A DNA stretch of 64,000 nucleotides from an uncultured Emticicia sp. (GCF_937903345.1 NZ_CALCZQ010000030.1:550037-614036), one strand, 5' to 3'. Counted from the first letter of the stretch, positions 41,262-50,251 are shown. A program made the numbers and translations. Notes: generated by a model not told the origin, from the sequence alone.

Positions 41262-42458
41262 ATGTACGCAAAAGTAATTTTAAACGCAGGAAAAGAAATA
41301 GCAGTAAAACGGCTGCATCCTTGGATTTTTTCGGGTGCAATTGTCCGAACAGAAGGAAGTCCAACCGATGGTGATGTAGTAGAGGTATTTGATAAAAAAC
41401 TCACGTATCTTGCTACCGGTCATTATTACAAAGGTAGCATAGCGATTAAGCTTTTCTCATATTTAGCTACAGAAATTAATGAGGCTTTTTGGTATGAAAA
41501 ACTAAGTACGGCTTATAAAGTTCGTCAATCAATTGTATTTCAAGGCAGGAGTGGGGTTGTTGATTGTTACCGACTTGTTCATGGTGAAGGTGATGGTTTC
41601 CCAGGTTTAATTCTCGATTTTTATAGAGGAGTAGTCGTTTTTCAAGCTCATACTATTGGAATGTGGCGAGAAAAAGAAAAAATTGTGGCAGGATTAAAGC
41701 AAATTTATGGTGAAAGTCTTTTGGCTGTTTACGATAAAAGTTCCGAAACTTTACCGGCTGAATTCGGGAAAACTGTGAAAAATGATTATTTGTTCAATGC
41801 TTCTTCGGCTGAATTGATTCCACATGAGGTTTCGGAGAATGACCATAAATTTTTAATTGATTGGCAAACTGGACAAAAAACTGGCTTTTTTCTCGACCAA
41901 AGAGATAATCGTGCATTATTGGGCCATTATGCGAAAGGTAAAAAAGTACTAAACTCATTCTGTTATTCAGGCGGCTTTTCGATTTATGCCCTAAAAGCAG
42001 GAGCGGAGTTGGTGCATTCGGTCGATGTTTCAAAAAAAGCCGTTGATTTGGTGAATCAGAACGTGGCTTTGAATTTCGGTGAAACCGACAAACACGAAGC
42101 CTTTGCCGAAGATGTAATTAATTATATGAAGGGAAATGACCTACAGTATGATTTAATTATTCTTGACCCGCCGGCATATGCTAAGAATGTTGCCAAACGC
42201 CATAATGCTGTTCAAGGCTATAAAAGATTGAATATTGAAGGAATCAAGAGTTTGGCCAAAGGCGGTATTTTGTTTACATTTTCGTGTTCGCAAGTAGTTG
42301 ACCGAGAATTATTTTATAATACGGTTATGTCGGCTGCACTTGAAGTTGGTCGTCAAGTAAAGGTTTTACATCACCTTACACAAGGGGCAGACCATCCAGT
42401 AAATCTGTTCCACCCTGAAGGTAGTTATTTAAAGGGTTTGGTGCTGTATGTAGAATAA
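41262..42458 (+). CDS. RlmI-like 23S rRNA (cytosine-5) methyltransferase
   Basis: 398 residues. An N-terminal PUA-type RNA-binding domain (1-75: RLHPWIFSGAIVRTEGSPTD) precedes the RlmI-type core: DCYRLVHGEGDGFPGLILDF, ETGQKTGFFLDQRDNR-like DWQTGQKTGFFLDQRDNR, the SAM motif VLNSFCYSGGFSIYALKAGA, HSVDVSKKAVDLVNQN, and the catalytic LILDPPAYAKN, followed by FTFSCSQVV with the cysteine used in m5C chemistry. RlmI modifies C1962 of 23S rRNA in E. coli; the exact position here is not known. Confidence 0.92.
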   Translation: MYAKVILNAGKEIAVKRLHPWIFSGAIVRTEGSPTDGDVVEVFDKKLTYLATGHYYKGSIAIKLFSYLATEINEAFWYEKLSTAYKVRQSIVFQGRSGVVDCYRLVHGEGDGFPGLILDFYRGVVVFQAHTIGMWREKEKIVAGLKQIYGESLLAVYDKSSETLPAEFGKTVKNDYLFNASSAELIPHEVSENDHKFLIDWQTGQKTGFFLDQRDNRALLGHYAKGKKVLNSFCYSGGFSIYALKAGAELVHSVDVSKKAVDLVNQNVALNFGETDKHEAFAEDVINYMKGNDLQYDLIILDPPAYAKNVAKRHNAVQGYKRLNIEGIKSLAKGGILFTFSCSQVVDRELFYNTVMSAALEVGRQVKVLHHLTQGADHPVNLFHPEGSYLKGLVLYVE

Positions 42459-42553
42459 ATGTTTTAGGAATTGAACTTTAATCGTTTTTTTTACTTTTAC
42501 AAAGAAGAAACCATCATTGATGAATGTTGTTAAAATTATAAGCATTTGAAATG

Positions 42554-42590
42554 AAAAATGAGCAAATTTTTATAAAATTGCTCATTTTTT
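42554..42590. terminator. Terminator between the RlmI-like gene and dnaA
   Basis: AAAAATGAGCAAATTTT / AAAATTGCTCATTTTT with one bulged base and a 3-nt loop; it serves two convergent genes. Confidence 0.82.
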
Positions 42591-42621
42591 AGCTATTGTC
42601 TATCGAACATGGACTAACATG

Positions 42622-44079
42622 TTATCTTCTAAACATCTTCAATAATTTAGCAACCGCGGTACTGATTTCTTTATCAGTATCCATCAAATCATTTACCGTC
42701 TGAATAGCGTGGATAACGGTACTGTGGTCACGACCGCCAAAATGATAACCTATTGATTTCAAAGAAAGGTTTGTCAATTCTTTTGCCAAATACATAGCTA
42801 CTTGCCGAGGTAAAACAATTTCACGTAAACGACTTTTTCCTTTCAAATCGGGCGTTCTTACCTTATAATATTCTGTTATTGCTTCAATAATTGTATCAAC
42901 TGTTACTTCTCGCTCCGAATCTTTAACAAGATGGCGAAGGGTAGTTTTGGCCAAATCCAAATCTATTTCTCGGCGAGTAAGCGAGGCCTGTGCCAATAAC
43001 GAAATCATCACTCCTTCTAGCTCACGAATATTGGTATCGATACTGTGAGCGAGATACTCAATTACTTCATAGTCAATTTCTATTCCTTCGGCTTGTACCT
43101 TTTTCTGAATAATTGCAATACGAGTTTCTAAATCTGGCGTTTGTAAATCTGCTGTTAAACCCCATTTAAAACGCGATAATAGTCGGTCTTCTACACCATC
43201 CAATTCTCTAGGTGGCCTGTCAGATGTCATCACAATTTGGCGACCTGATTGGTGAAGATGGTTAAATATATGGAAAAATGTTTCTTGAGTTTTTTCTTTT
43301 CCTGCCAAAAACTGAACATCATCTATTATCAGAATATCAATCTGCATATAGAAATTCATGAAATCCTGCAGACTATTATTTTTGATGGAATTGATAAACT
43401 GACTAGTGAATTTCTCGGAAGAAACATACAATACAAATTTTCCACTAGCTTTGTTTTTCATGAAATTTCCGATGGCCTGAACCAGGTGTGTTTTACCGAG
43501 TCCAACTCCACCATAAATCATTAAAGGGTTGAAGGAGGTTACACCTGGTTTTGAAGCAACAGCAAAACCTGCTGCCCTTGCCAAACGATTACAATCTCCT
43601 TCCACAAAATTATCGAAAGTATAATTCGGGTTGAGGTAAGAATCAAGGCTCAAAGAATCTAAATCCTTCATTTGAAAAGGATTTTTTACTAGATCCGCAT
43701 TGTGATTATCGGGCTTGGCATATTGGGTGCTGTGCACTGGCGGCATATTTACTGCTATCTGTGGCTCGTTCTTCTGACGATTTCCACTATCAACGACTAT
43801 TGAGTATTCGAGCATTCCATCACGTCCGATTGCATAGTCTAGTGATTTTCTTAATAAATGAACATAGTTCTCTTCAAGCCATTCATAGAAGAATTGGCTT
43901 GGGACTTGTATGGTCAGTTTCTTCCCTTCTAATTTAACAGGCACAATCGGTTCGAACCAAGTTTTATAACTTTGCTCGGAAATACTTTCCCGTATCATTT
44001 TAAGGCAATTCTGCCACACTATGTCTACCTCACGTTGCAATGTTATGTTGGCGTTTTTTGGGGTTTCGAAAACAGTCAT
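42622..44079 (-). CDS. dnaA: Chromosomal replication initiator protein DnaA
   Basis: 485 residues. Domain I is at 1-100 (VWQNCLKMIRESISEQSYKT, WFEPIVPVKLEGKKLTIQVP), domain II a short linker to about 150, domain III the AAA+ core: LMIYGGVGLGKTHLVQAIG (Walker A Lys196), DILIIDDVQFLAGKEKTQET (Walker B), MTSDRPPRELDGVEDRLLSR (sensor/arginine finger). Domain IV has VAMYLAKELTNLSLKSIGYH and the DNA-binding signature GGRDHSTVIHAIQTV. It opens oriC at the start of replication. I saw no DnaA-box cluster nearby, so the origin is probably elsewhere. A terminator separates it from the RlmI-like gene. Confidence 0.97.
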   Translation of the reverse strand: MTVFETPKNANITLQREVDIVWQNCLKMIRESISEQSYKTWFEPIVPVKLEGKKLTIQVPSQFFYEWLEENYVHLLRKSLDYAIGRDGMLEYSIVVDSGNRQKNEPQIAVNMPPVHSTQYAKPDNHNADLVKNPFQMKDLDSLSLDSYLNPNYTFDNFVEGDCNRLARAAGFAVASKPGVTSFNPLMIYGGVGLGKTHLVQAIGNFMKNKASGKFVLYVSSEKFTSQFINSIKNNSLQDFMNFYMQIDILIIDDVQFLAGKEKTQETFFHIFNHLHQSGRQIVMTSDRPPRELDGVEDRLLSRFKWGLTADLQTPDLETRIAIIQKKVQAEGIEIDYEVIEYLAHSIDTNIRELEGVMISLLAQASLTRREIDLDLAKTTLRHLVKDSEREVTVDTIIEAITEYYKVRTPDLKGKSRLREIVLPRQVAMYLAKELTNLSLKSIGYHFGGRDHSTVIHAIQTVNDLMDTDKEISTAVAKLLKMFRR

Positions 44080-44104
44080 TTTTTAGTCAGAATCAAAAGG
44101 GTTG

Positions 44105-44112
44105 CAAAGATA
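44105..44112 (-). promoter_or_regulatory. -7 element of the dnaA promoter
   Basis: TATCTTTG on the minus strand, followed by CA, 25 nt before the dnaA ATG. No clear -33 box. Confidence 0.6.
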
Positions 44113-44231
44113 ACAAAAATATCGACCTAACCGAGAGTTGAAATTTGAGATTTTTAAACTAATATCAAAGTATTTCCTAAACTAAATTATACCAAATATA
44201 AGTTGTCTAATAAAAGTACAAAGCTTATTTT

Positions 44232-44239
44232 TACATTTG
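44232..44239 (+). promoter_or_regulatory. Possible -7 element for mutA
   Basis: TACATTTG 44 nt before the mutA ATG. The nearest TTG (44203) is 26 nt away, slightly too far. Confidence 0.4.
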
Positions 44240-44283
44240 TCAGAGCACAATAATAATAATCTTAGAAAAATACAATTTTACTA

Positions 44284-45651
44284 ATGAATAAAAAACTCTT
44301 TGCTGAATTTCCAGAAAACACAAAAAATGACTGGATCGAACAGGCTATGACAGATTTAAAAGGGAAAAGCTTTGCTGATACGCTCGTTTGGCATTCTAAT
44401 GACAATTTTGATATTCAACCTATCTATTCAAAAGAAGATCTTTTTAATCTGCCAATTGAATCTATTCAAGCTGCACAGAAAAATAAAAATACAGGATCTT
44501 GGCAAAATCGCCCTTTAGTGATATATACAAACGAAAAAGAAACTAATTCTCAAATAGTCAGCTATTTAAAACTTGGAGCAGACGCAATAAATATTGATTT
44601 TTCAAGCACGGATCTACATAATGTTGATTTTTTAAAATTACTTTACAGCATCAAATTGAGTGAAAGTCCGATTTTTTTTAAAACACAACAAGTTACAGAA
44701 CTATTTGCAAAACTTTCAAAGTTTATTCATTATTTTCCAAAAGGTGGTATGCAAGCCGATTTCATTGCTGATTTATTTGCAAATAATTCCTCCAAAGAAC
44801 TTACTTGGAATAATATAAAAAAGACAATAAGCCAAACTGAACAATTTCCTGATTTTAAAGTAATTAATGTTTCTTCTCATGTATTTCATAATGCAGGAGC
44901 AGATGAAATACAAGAATTGGCTTTTGTACTAGCAGCTGCGATTGAAAATTTGGATAAATTAACCGACCTTGGTTTAGACCCAAAACAGATTATTTCTAAG
45001 TTGGAGTTTTCGATGTCTATTGGTACAAATTATTTTTTCGAAATTGCCAAACTTCGAGCTTTAAGATTTTTATGGAGTAAAATTTTGGAATTTTATAATT
45101 GTTCATCACTCATTGATAATTGTCAGATTCATTGCCAAACTTCGAGTTTTTTTGAATCTACACTAAGTCCTTATACAAACATATTAAGAGCAACTACCGA
45201 GGCAATGTCAGCCGTAATAGGAGGCTGTGATGCAATAACGGTTCTTGCTTACGATTCGGTTTTGGGTGAACAAAACTCAGAAGTTGGACAAAGAATTGCT
45301 AGAAACGTATCAGTTTTGATGCGTGAAGAAGCTCATCTGAATAAAACCATTAATCCAGCTTCAGGTTCTTATTATATTGAAAATCTTACTTATCAACTAA
45401 GTACTGTAGCTTGGACCTTGTTGCAGAAGGTTGAAAGTTTGGGTGGAATTATCGCTGCATTTGAAAAGGGTTTTATTATAGATGAAATCAATCACTCTTA
45501 TGCATTAAAAGTAAAAAACCTACAAAGTGGGAAAGTGATGGTAGGTGTTAATAAATTCAGGGTAGAACCTGAAAATGAATCAAAAACACTTGAAAATTCA
45601 AATAGAAGTGTTTTCTTACAAAAGAGAAGACTTTCAGAGATTTATGAATAG
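44284..45651 (+). CDS. mutA: Methylmalonyl-CoA mutase small subunit-like protein
   Basis: 455 residues of the methylmalonyl-CoA mutase TIM-barrel family. The N-terminus NKKLFAEFPENTKNDWIEQA and DLKGKSFADTLVWHSNDNFD fit the MutA (beta) subunit; SSHVFHNAGADEIQELAFVL, FEFSMSIGTNYFFEIAKLRA-like LEFSMSIGTNYFFEIAKLRA, and TEAMSAVIGGCDAITVLAYD are the barrel signatures. It stops after IIDEINHSYALKVKNL, so the cobalamin-binding C-terminal domain is missing. With MutB it interconverts succinyl-CoA and methylmalonyl-CoA; this subunit is catalytically silent. mutB does not follow here. Confidence 0.87.
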   Translation: MNKKLFAEFPENTKNDWIEQAMTDLKGKSFADTLVWHSNDNFDIQPIYSKEDLFNLPIESIQAAQKNKNTGSWQNRPLVIYTNEKETNSQIVSYLKLGADAINIDFSSTDLHNVDFLKLLYSIKLSESPIFFKTQQVTELFAKLSKFIHYFPKGGMQADFIADLFANNSSKELTWNNIKKTISQTEQFPDFKVINVSSHVFHNAGADEIQELAFVLAAAIENLDKLTDLGLDPKQIISKLEFSMSIGTNYFFEIAKLRALRFLWSKILEFYNCSSLIDNCQIHCQTSSFFESTLSPYTNILRATTEAMSAVIGGCDAITVLAYDSVLGEQNSEVGQRIARNVSVLMREEAHLNKTINPASGSYYIENLTYQLSTVAWTLLQKVESLGGIIAAFEKGFIIDEINHSYALKVKNLQSGKVMVGVNKFRVEPENESKTLENSNRSVFLQKRRLSEIYE

Positions 45652-45701
45652 AAAATGTAAATAATGATTCTGATAGTTGTTTATCTGAAAATATATAAAA
45701 T

Positions 45702-46838
45702 TTGAAAATTCTACTCGCTCCCGATAAATTCAGAGGCTCATTAGAAGCTCAACAGGTTTGTGAAGCCATGAACGAAGGAATTTACATGGTATCACCCGAA
45801 ATCGAAGTTTTGTGCTTACCAATGGCTGATGGAGGTGAAGGCACTCTCGATTTACTATTGTGGTATTCTGGAGGGAAAAAACAGACTGCGAAGGTTCAAG
45901 ACCCACTCGGAAGAATAATTGATGCAGAATATGGACTCTCGGCTGATAAAAAAACTGCGTTTATTGAGATGGCAAGGGCTTCTGGTTTACGTTTATTAAA
46001 AACCGAAGAACATAATCCTTTGAAAACTAGTACTTTTGGAACAGGAGAGTTAATAAAGATTGCTTTAGAAAGTGGCGTTGAAAATATTATACTTGGAATC
46101 GGCGGAAGTGCCACAAATGATGCGGGAATCGGAATGGCTTCAGCTCTTGGATGGCAATTTTTAGATAAAAATGGCAAAGTATTAAGACCAATTGGAGGAA
46201 ATCTTGTTAAAATAAAAACAGTAAAACCTCCAGAATTCAGTATTCAAAATTCTTCTTTCAGCATTAAAGTTGCTTGTGATGTAACTAACCCTCTTTTTGG
46301 CCTAAATGGTGCTTCTTATATTTATGGCCCACAAAAAGGTGCTGATGAGAAGGCAGTTAAAGAATTGGATGAGGGTCTCAAAAATATTTCTATGATTTTT
46401 GAAAGAGATTTTGAAAAAAAATATTCATTGATCTCTGGAGCAGGGGCAGCAGGAGGTTTAGGTTTTGGTGCAATGGCTTTTTTGAATGCAGAATTAAAAG
46501 AAGGTGTAAAACTATTAATGGATTTTTGTGACTTTAATAGAAAACTTAAAGACGTAAACCTAATTATTACAGGTGAAGGAAAAATTGACTATCAAACCCT
46601 TCAAGGTAAACTCATTAAAGGTATCACCGACCAAGCCAATACTGCCCAAATTCCAATTGCTGCAATCTGTGGAACACTAGACTGTTCGCCCCGAGAACTG
46701 CAAGAAATCGGTATAATTTATGCTTCTTCAATTCTAAATCGCCCAATGGATTTGGATGAAGCCTTAAAATATGGTTATGAAGGCGTGCGAAATGCTACGT
46801 TTTATTTGGTAAGTTTGTTGCACAAATCTAATGAGTGA
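45702..46838 (+). CDS. glxK: Glycerate 2-kinase
   Basis: 378 residues. The start is TTG at 45702: it gives the family N-terminus MKILLAPDKFRGSLEAQQVC, and no ATG is available nearby. Further GlxK signatures: MADGGEGTLDLLL, GTGELIKIALESGVENIILG followed by IGGSATNDAGIGMASALG, KVACDVTNPLFGLNGASYIY, GPQKGADEKAVKELDEGL, ISGAGAAGGLGFGAMAFLNA and LIITGEGKIDYQTLQGKL. It phosphorylates D-glycerate to 2-phosphoglycerate, feeding eno. It follows mutA by 50 nt. Confidence 0.95.
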   Translation: MKILLAPDKFRGSLEAQQVCEAMNEGIYMVSPEIEVLCLPMADGGEGTLDLLLWYSGGKKQTAKVQDPLGRIIDAEYGLSADKKTAFIEMARASGLRLLKTEEHNPLKTSTFGTGELIKIALESGVENIILGIGGSATNDAGIGMASALGWQFLDKNGKVLRPIGGNLVKIKTVKPPEFSIQNSSFSIKVACDVTNPLFGLNGASYIYGPQKGADEKAVKELDEGLKNISMIFERDFEKKYSLISGAGAAGGLGFGAMAFLNAELKEGVKLLMDFCDFNRKLKDVNLIITGEGKIDYQTLQGKLIKGITDQANTAQIPIAAICGTLDCSPRELQEIGIIYASSILNRPMDLDEALKYGYEGVRNATFYLVSLLHKSNE

Positions 46839-46897
46839 ATGATAGAGTTTTGAATGATTGAATAAAACTCTCGTAGTATAAATGTTTTTCAAAAATA

Positions 46898-46938
46898 TTC
46901 ACTCATTCAATCATTGAAGCATTTATTCATTAATTTCT
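46898..46938 (+). repeat. CATTC-rich leader repeat before the glycosyltransferase
   Basis: ATTCACTCATTCAATCATT and a degenerate continuation fill the leader. The matching inverse words (AATGAGTGAATGAT, TGAATGATTGAAT) at 46829-46863 overlap the glxK stop codon, so the whole spacer can fold as a hairpin. Related to the yicC and menA leader repeats. Confidence 0.5.
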
Positions 46939-47811
46939 ATGAAAATTACAGGTTTTACAATTATCCGAAATGCCATCAAGTATGATTATCCGGTAGTAGA
47001 GGCAATTACTTCTATTTTGCCAGTTTGTGATGAATTTGTGGTTGCCGTTGGAAACTCGGAAGATGGAACTTTAGCATTGATAAAATCGATCAATTCAAAC
47101 AAAATTCGTATTATTGAAACCATTTGGGATGATTCTTTACGTAAAGATGGAAGAGTTTTAGCCATCGAAACCGATAAAGCTCTTGCGGCTCTGAGCGATG
47201 ATACAACATGGGCGTTTTATATCCAAAGCGATGAAATAGTACATGAAAAATATCACCAAGTCATAAAAGAAGCAATGATTGAATATAAAGATAATCTTTC
47301 AATTGAAGGCTTACTTTTTAAATATACCCATTTTTATGGTTCTTATAAATATGTTGCTGATTCTCGCAAATGGTATAGAAATGAAATCAGAATCATTCGA
47401 CACACAAAAAAAGTATCTTCTTATCGAGATGCACAAGGTTTCCGAAAAAATGATAATACCAAACTGAATGTAAAAGAAATTGATGCCTTTATTTATCATT
47501 ATGGTTGGGTAAAACCACCAAAAAAAATGACTGAAAAGGTACGAGGATTGTCATATTTCTGGCATACAGATCAAGAACTTGATGAACAACAACCAGCCAA
47601 TGAAGCATTCGATTATTCAAGCATTGATTCCCTTACACTTTTTGAAGGAACGCATCCGAAAGTTATTCAAGCACGCATCGAAAGCATGGATTGGGCTTTT
47701 GATTTTGATATTCTACAGAAAAAATATTCGCTTAAAAACCGTATTCTGATGAAATGTGAAAAGCTAACTGGCTGGCGGATAGGGGAGTATAAAAACTATA
47801 AAAGAATTTAA
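46939..47811 (+). CDS. Family 2-like glycosyltransferase
   Basis: 290 residues. The N-terminal part looks like a GT-A fold: GFTIIRNAIKYDYPVVEAIT, SILPVCDEFVVAVGNSEDGT and WAFYIQSDEIVHEKYHQVIK, where the Asp in QSDE corresponds to the DxD-type nucleotide-sugar site. The C-terminal half (HYGWVKPPKKMTEKVRG, FEGTHPKVIQARIES) fits bacterial glycosyltransferase-like proteins that lack membrane helices. It probably adds a sugar to a surface polysaccharide or protein; the acceptor is unknown. It stands just before the atp genes but looks unrelated. Confidence 0.82.
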   Translation: MKITGFTIIRNAIKYDYPVVEAITSILPVCDEFVVAVGNSEDGTLALIKSINSNKIRIIETIWDDSLRKDGRVLAIETDKALAALSDDTTWAFYIQSDEIVHEKYHQVIKEAMIEYKDNLSIEGLLFKYTHFYGSYKYVADSRKWYRNEIRIIRHTKKVSSYRDAQGFRKNDNTKLNVKEIDAFIYHYGWVKPPKKMTEKVRGLSYFWHTDQELDEQQPANEAFDYSSIDSLTLFEGTHPKVIQARIESMDWAFDFDILQKKYSLKNRILMKCEKLTGWRIGEYKNYKRI

Positions 47812-47912
47812 ACTGGATTTGAAAGTTTTTAAGTCAGACAGGATTATTTTGCTTCAAAAATGCAAATTTTTTTGTAAATCAAATTTTTATCTTGATTCTT
47901 TATTTATAATCG

Positions 47913-48122
47913 ATGCAAGCATCTCCAAAAGACAAACAAAATTGGCTTATTTTAAGCCAAATTGGCCTTCAAATGACATTGACCATTGGCTTGGGCACAT
48001 GGGCAGGTTATTGGATTGATGGAAAAATGTCTAATAAAAATCCAATTGCCACATTGGTATTATCACTTTTGTCAATTGGTGTATCGTTATACAATGTAAT
48101 CAGACAAATTCCTAAAAACTAA
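47913..48122 (+). CDS. atpZ: AtpZ/AtpI-family F1F0-ATPase accessory protein
   Basis: 69 residues with two membrane helices (about 14-36 and 43-63). IGLQMTLTIGLGTWAGYWID and NPIATLVLSLLSIGVSLYNV match the AtpZ/AtpI accessory family, which helps assemble the c-ring and has been proposed to supply Mg2+ to the ATP synthase. It is the first gene of the atp run and precedes the AtpI-like gene by 11 nt. Confidence 0.85.
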   Translation: MQASPKDKQNWLILSQIGLQMTLTIGLGTWAGYWIDGKMSNKNPIATLVLSLLSIGVSLYNVIRQIPKN

Positions 48123-48133
48123 GTCATCAATTA

Positions 48134-48502
48134 ATGATTCGAACATTCATTCTCACAGCAGTATTAATAATTGTATTTTTCTTAGCCAAATTTCTTGGGC
48201 TTGCTTGTTTTTTGCATCCCAAAAAATGGTTAATTCTTGGTTTTTTCGTGGCATTCTCCTTTTTGTTTCATAGAGTCATTGAGTTCGGTTTACAAGAAAA
48301 ACAGAAAAATTTCATACCCTTTTACCTTGCTACAGTTGTTCTTAGGTTAATATTGTGCGTAATTTTTATTGGAGTTGAGCTATACTTAGGGCTGAAGCAA
48401 CAAGAATTGTTTATTTTAAACTTTTTTGCACTATATTTATTTTATACTGTGTTTGAGATTTGGAATTTAAGTCGTAACTTGCGGCAAAATTCAGGAAAGT
48501 GA
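48134..48502 (+). CDS. Small membrane protein of the atp operon, AtpI-like position
   Basis: 122 residues with four hydrophobic helices (about 3-22, 32-47, 62-83, 92-112). I do not recognise strong family motifs, but a gene of this size and topology between atpZ and atpB in Bacteroidota occupies the AtpI position. Probable role in c-ring assembly. The stop codon overlaps a longer GTG reading of atpB. Confidence 0.65.
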   Translation: MIRTFILTAVLIIVFFLAKFLGLACFLHPKKWLILGFFVAFSFLFHRVIEFGLQEKQKNFIPFYLATVVLRLILCVIFIGVELYLGLKQQELFILNFFALYLFYTVFEIWNLSRNLRQNSGK

Positions 48503-48540
48503 TAAATTCACTATTAATTGATCGAATAATTACAGAAAAT

Positions 48541-49626
48541 ATGTTTCGTAAGATTACAACAAAACTACTACTCGTTATTTCATTATCGTTATTTTCGATA
48601 AACTTCATTTCAGCACAGGAAGGACATGAAGCACAGCACGAAAAACATGAAGCACAGCACGAAAAACATGAAGCCACTGCTCACGAGGAAGAAAAATTTG
48701 ATATTGGAAAAATGATTATGCACCACATTTCTGACTCTCACGAGTGGGAATTTGCTCATGGACTTACCTTGCCTTTACCAGTAATTCTTTACACCAAACA
48801 ATATGGGATAGAAATTTTCTCTTCAAAAAGATTTGCTGAAGGAAATGGTGTTTATAATGGCTACATAAATAATCATGAACATATTCATCGTTTAAATCCA
48901 CAAGGTGGAATCGACGAAGAAGTACACGTTTGGGACTTATCCATCACAAAAAATGTAGCCTCAATGCTATTAAGTGCAGTGATTTTAATACTATTAATGT
49001 CAACAGTTGCTAAAAGTTTTGTAAAAAATCGTGGAAAGGCTCCAAAAGGCATCCAATCATTTATTGAACCAATCATATTTTTCATCCGTGATGAGGTGGT
49101 AATACCAAACGTTGGCCCGAAATATGAAAAGTATTTGCCTTATTTGTTGACTTTGTTTTTCTTTATATTGATAAATAACCTTTTAGGACTGATTCCGGGT
49201 GGTGCTAACCTTACTGGGAATATTACAATCACTTTATTTTTGGCGGTGCTAACTTTCTTCATTACACACCTAAACGCTAATAAACATTACTGGTTACACT
49301 TAGTGAAACCAGAAGGGGTGCCAACCCTGATGTTGCCATTAATGTGGGTTGTTGAAATTGCTGGTGTTTTTATGAAGCCTATGTCATTAACGATTCGTCT
49401 TTTTGCAAATATCACTGCTGGTCACATTATCATTTTAAGCCTACTTGGTTTGATTTTCATTTTCCAAAGTTTCGCTGTTGGTGGAGTAGTGACCTTATTT
49501 ACATTGTTTATGAACGCCATTGAACTTTTGGTAGCGTTCTTACAAGCATTTATATTTACATTGCTTTCGTCGATGTACATTGGTTCCGCAATCGAAGAAC
49601 ACCACGAAGCTGATCATGGACATTGA
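48541..49626 (+). CDS. atpB: ATP synthase F0 subunit a
   Basis: 361 residues from the ATG at 48541, preferred over a GTG at 48499 that adds 14 residues, because it gives a signal peptide (KLLLVISLSLFSINFISAQ). A His/Glu-rich periplasmic segment with the repeat HEAQHEK follows, then six membrane helices. Helices near the C-terminus contain the proton-channel arginine in MSLTIRLFANITAGHIII and ELLVAFLQAFIFTLLSSMYI; the C-terminus ends in EEHHEADHGH, also His-rich. Signal peptides on subunit a are known in Bacteroidota. A 115-nt spacer with an inverted repeat separates it from atpE. Confidence 0.95.
   Translation: MFRKITTKLLLVISLSLFSINFISAQEGHEAQHEKHEAQHEKHEATAHEEEKFDIGKMIMHHISDSHEWEFAHGLTLPLPVILYTKQYGIEIFSSKRFAEGNGVYNGYINNHEHIHRLNPQGGIDEEVHVWDLSITKNVASMLLSAVILILLMSTVAKSFVKNRGKAPKGIQSFIEPIIFFIRDEVVIPNVGPKYEKYLPYLLTLFFFILINNLLGLIPGGANLTGNITITLFLAVLTFFITHLNANKHYWLHLVKPEGVPTLMLPLMWVVEIAGVFMKPMSLTIRLFANITAGHIIILSLLGLIFIFQSFAVGGVVTLFTLFMNAIELLVAFLQAFIFTLLSSMYIGSAIEEHHEADHGH
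48625..48674 (+). repeat. 21-bp in-frame tandem repeat inside atpB
   Basis: Two identical 21-bp units (48625-48645, 48646-48666) and a partial third, each coding HEAQHEK, in the mature N-terminal region of subunit a. Confidence 0.95.
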
Positions 49627-49660
49627 TTCCTTTGTGTCCATATTCGATAAATCAAAAATA

Positions 49661-49690
49661 AATATTAATGAATTATCGACCATTAATATT
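49661..49690 (+). other. Hairpin in the atpB-atpE spacer
   Basis: Perfect 10-bp inverted repeat AATATTAATG / CATTAATATT with a 10-nt loop. It is AT-rich and has no good T-run, so it may be an mRNA-stability or processing element rather than a terminator. Confidence 0.45.
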
Positions 49691-49741
49691 AGATTTTAAC
49701 TATTTTGCATTTTTTGTTTCACTTATATAAATTGTTTTATC

Positions 49742-50011
49742 ATGTCTTTTTTACAAGTTCTTTTACAAGCTACCACTGATGGTGGACGTGGATTTGCAGT
49801 AATGGGTGCTGCAGTTGGTGCTGGTCTTGCTGCAATTGGTGCAGGTCTTGGCTTAGGTCGTATTGGTGGTAGTGCATTGGAAGGCGTAGCTCGTCAACCA
49901 GAAGCTGCAAACAAAATCCAAACTATGATGATTATCATCGCAGCCCTTGTAGAAGCCGTTGCATTATTTGCGGCTGTAATTTGTTTGTTGATTTCTTTCA
50001 AATTAGCGTAA
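49742..50011 (+). CDS. atpE: ATP synthase F0 subunit c
   Basis: 89 residues forming a two-helix hairpin. Helix 1 is Gly/Ala-rich (AVMGAAVGAGLAAIGAGLGL) and the polar loop is GRIGGSALEGVARQPEAANK. Helix 2 has the ion-binding Glu in IIIAALVEAVALFAAVICLL; there is no clear Na+ signature, so a proton-type ring is likely. Many copies form the rotor. A stem-loop follows just after the stop and the next gene is 240 nt away. Confidence 0.97.
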   Translation: MSFLQVLLQATTDGGRGFAVMGAAVGAGLAAIGAGLGLGRIGGSALEGVARQPEAANKIQTMMIIIAALVEAVALFAAVICLLISFKLA

Positions 50012-50057
50012 GAATCATGGGCTTTGGCCCACATCAAGCAATTATTTGCTAAATGAT

Positions 50058-50105
50058 AACCTGCCCCTTTCGCATTAGGCGTGGGTGCAGGTTTCATAAT
50101 TTTTC
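50058..50105 (+). terminator. Stem-loop/attenuator after atpE
   Basis: AACCTGC-CCC / GGG-T-GCAGGTT hairpin with one bulged T and a 15-nt loop, followed by TCATAATTTTTCC. Position right after atpE suggests partial termination or mRNA protection, giving more c subunit than b and delta. Confidence 0.6.
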
Positions 50106-50251
50106 CTTTACAATTTTGCTAAAAAATAAACTGAATGTTTGGTTTAGATAATAAATTTTAGAAATAATATATAGTATTCATTTCTAAATTGCCAAATCTT
50201 CAAATTATCAAATTAACTTAATCATTACCAATTTTATAATTTTATAATAAC

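Noticed and set aside
44080..44283. Possible oriC beside dnaA
   Set aside because: No cluster of DnaA-box-like sequences (TTATCCACA type) and no AT-rich unwinding module arrangement is visible.
47819..48019. 66-codon reading overlapping atpZ
   Set aside because: Different frame from the convincing AtpZ product and no family similarity.
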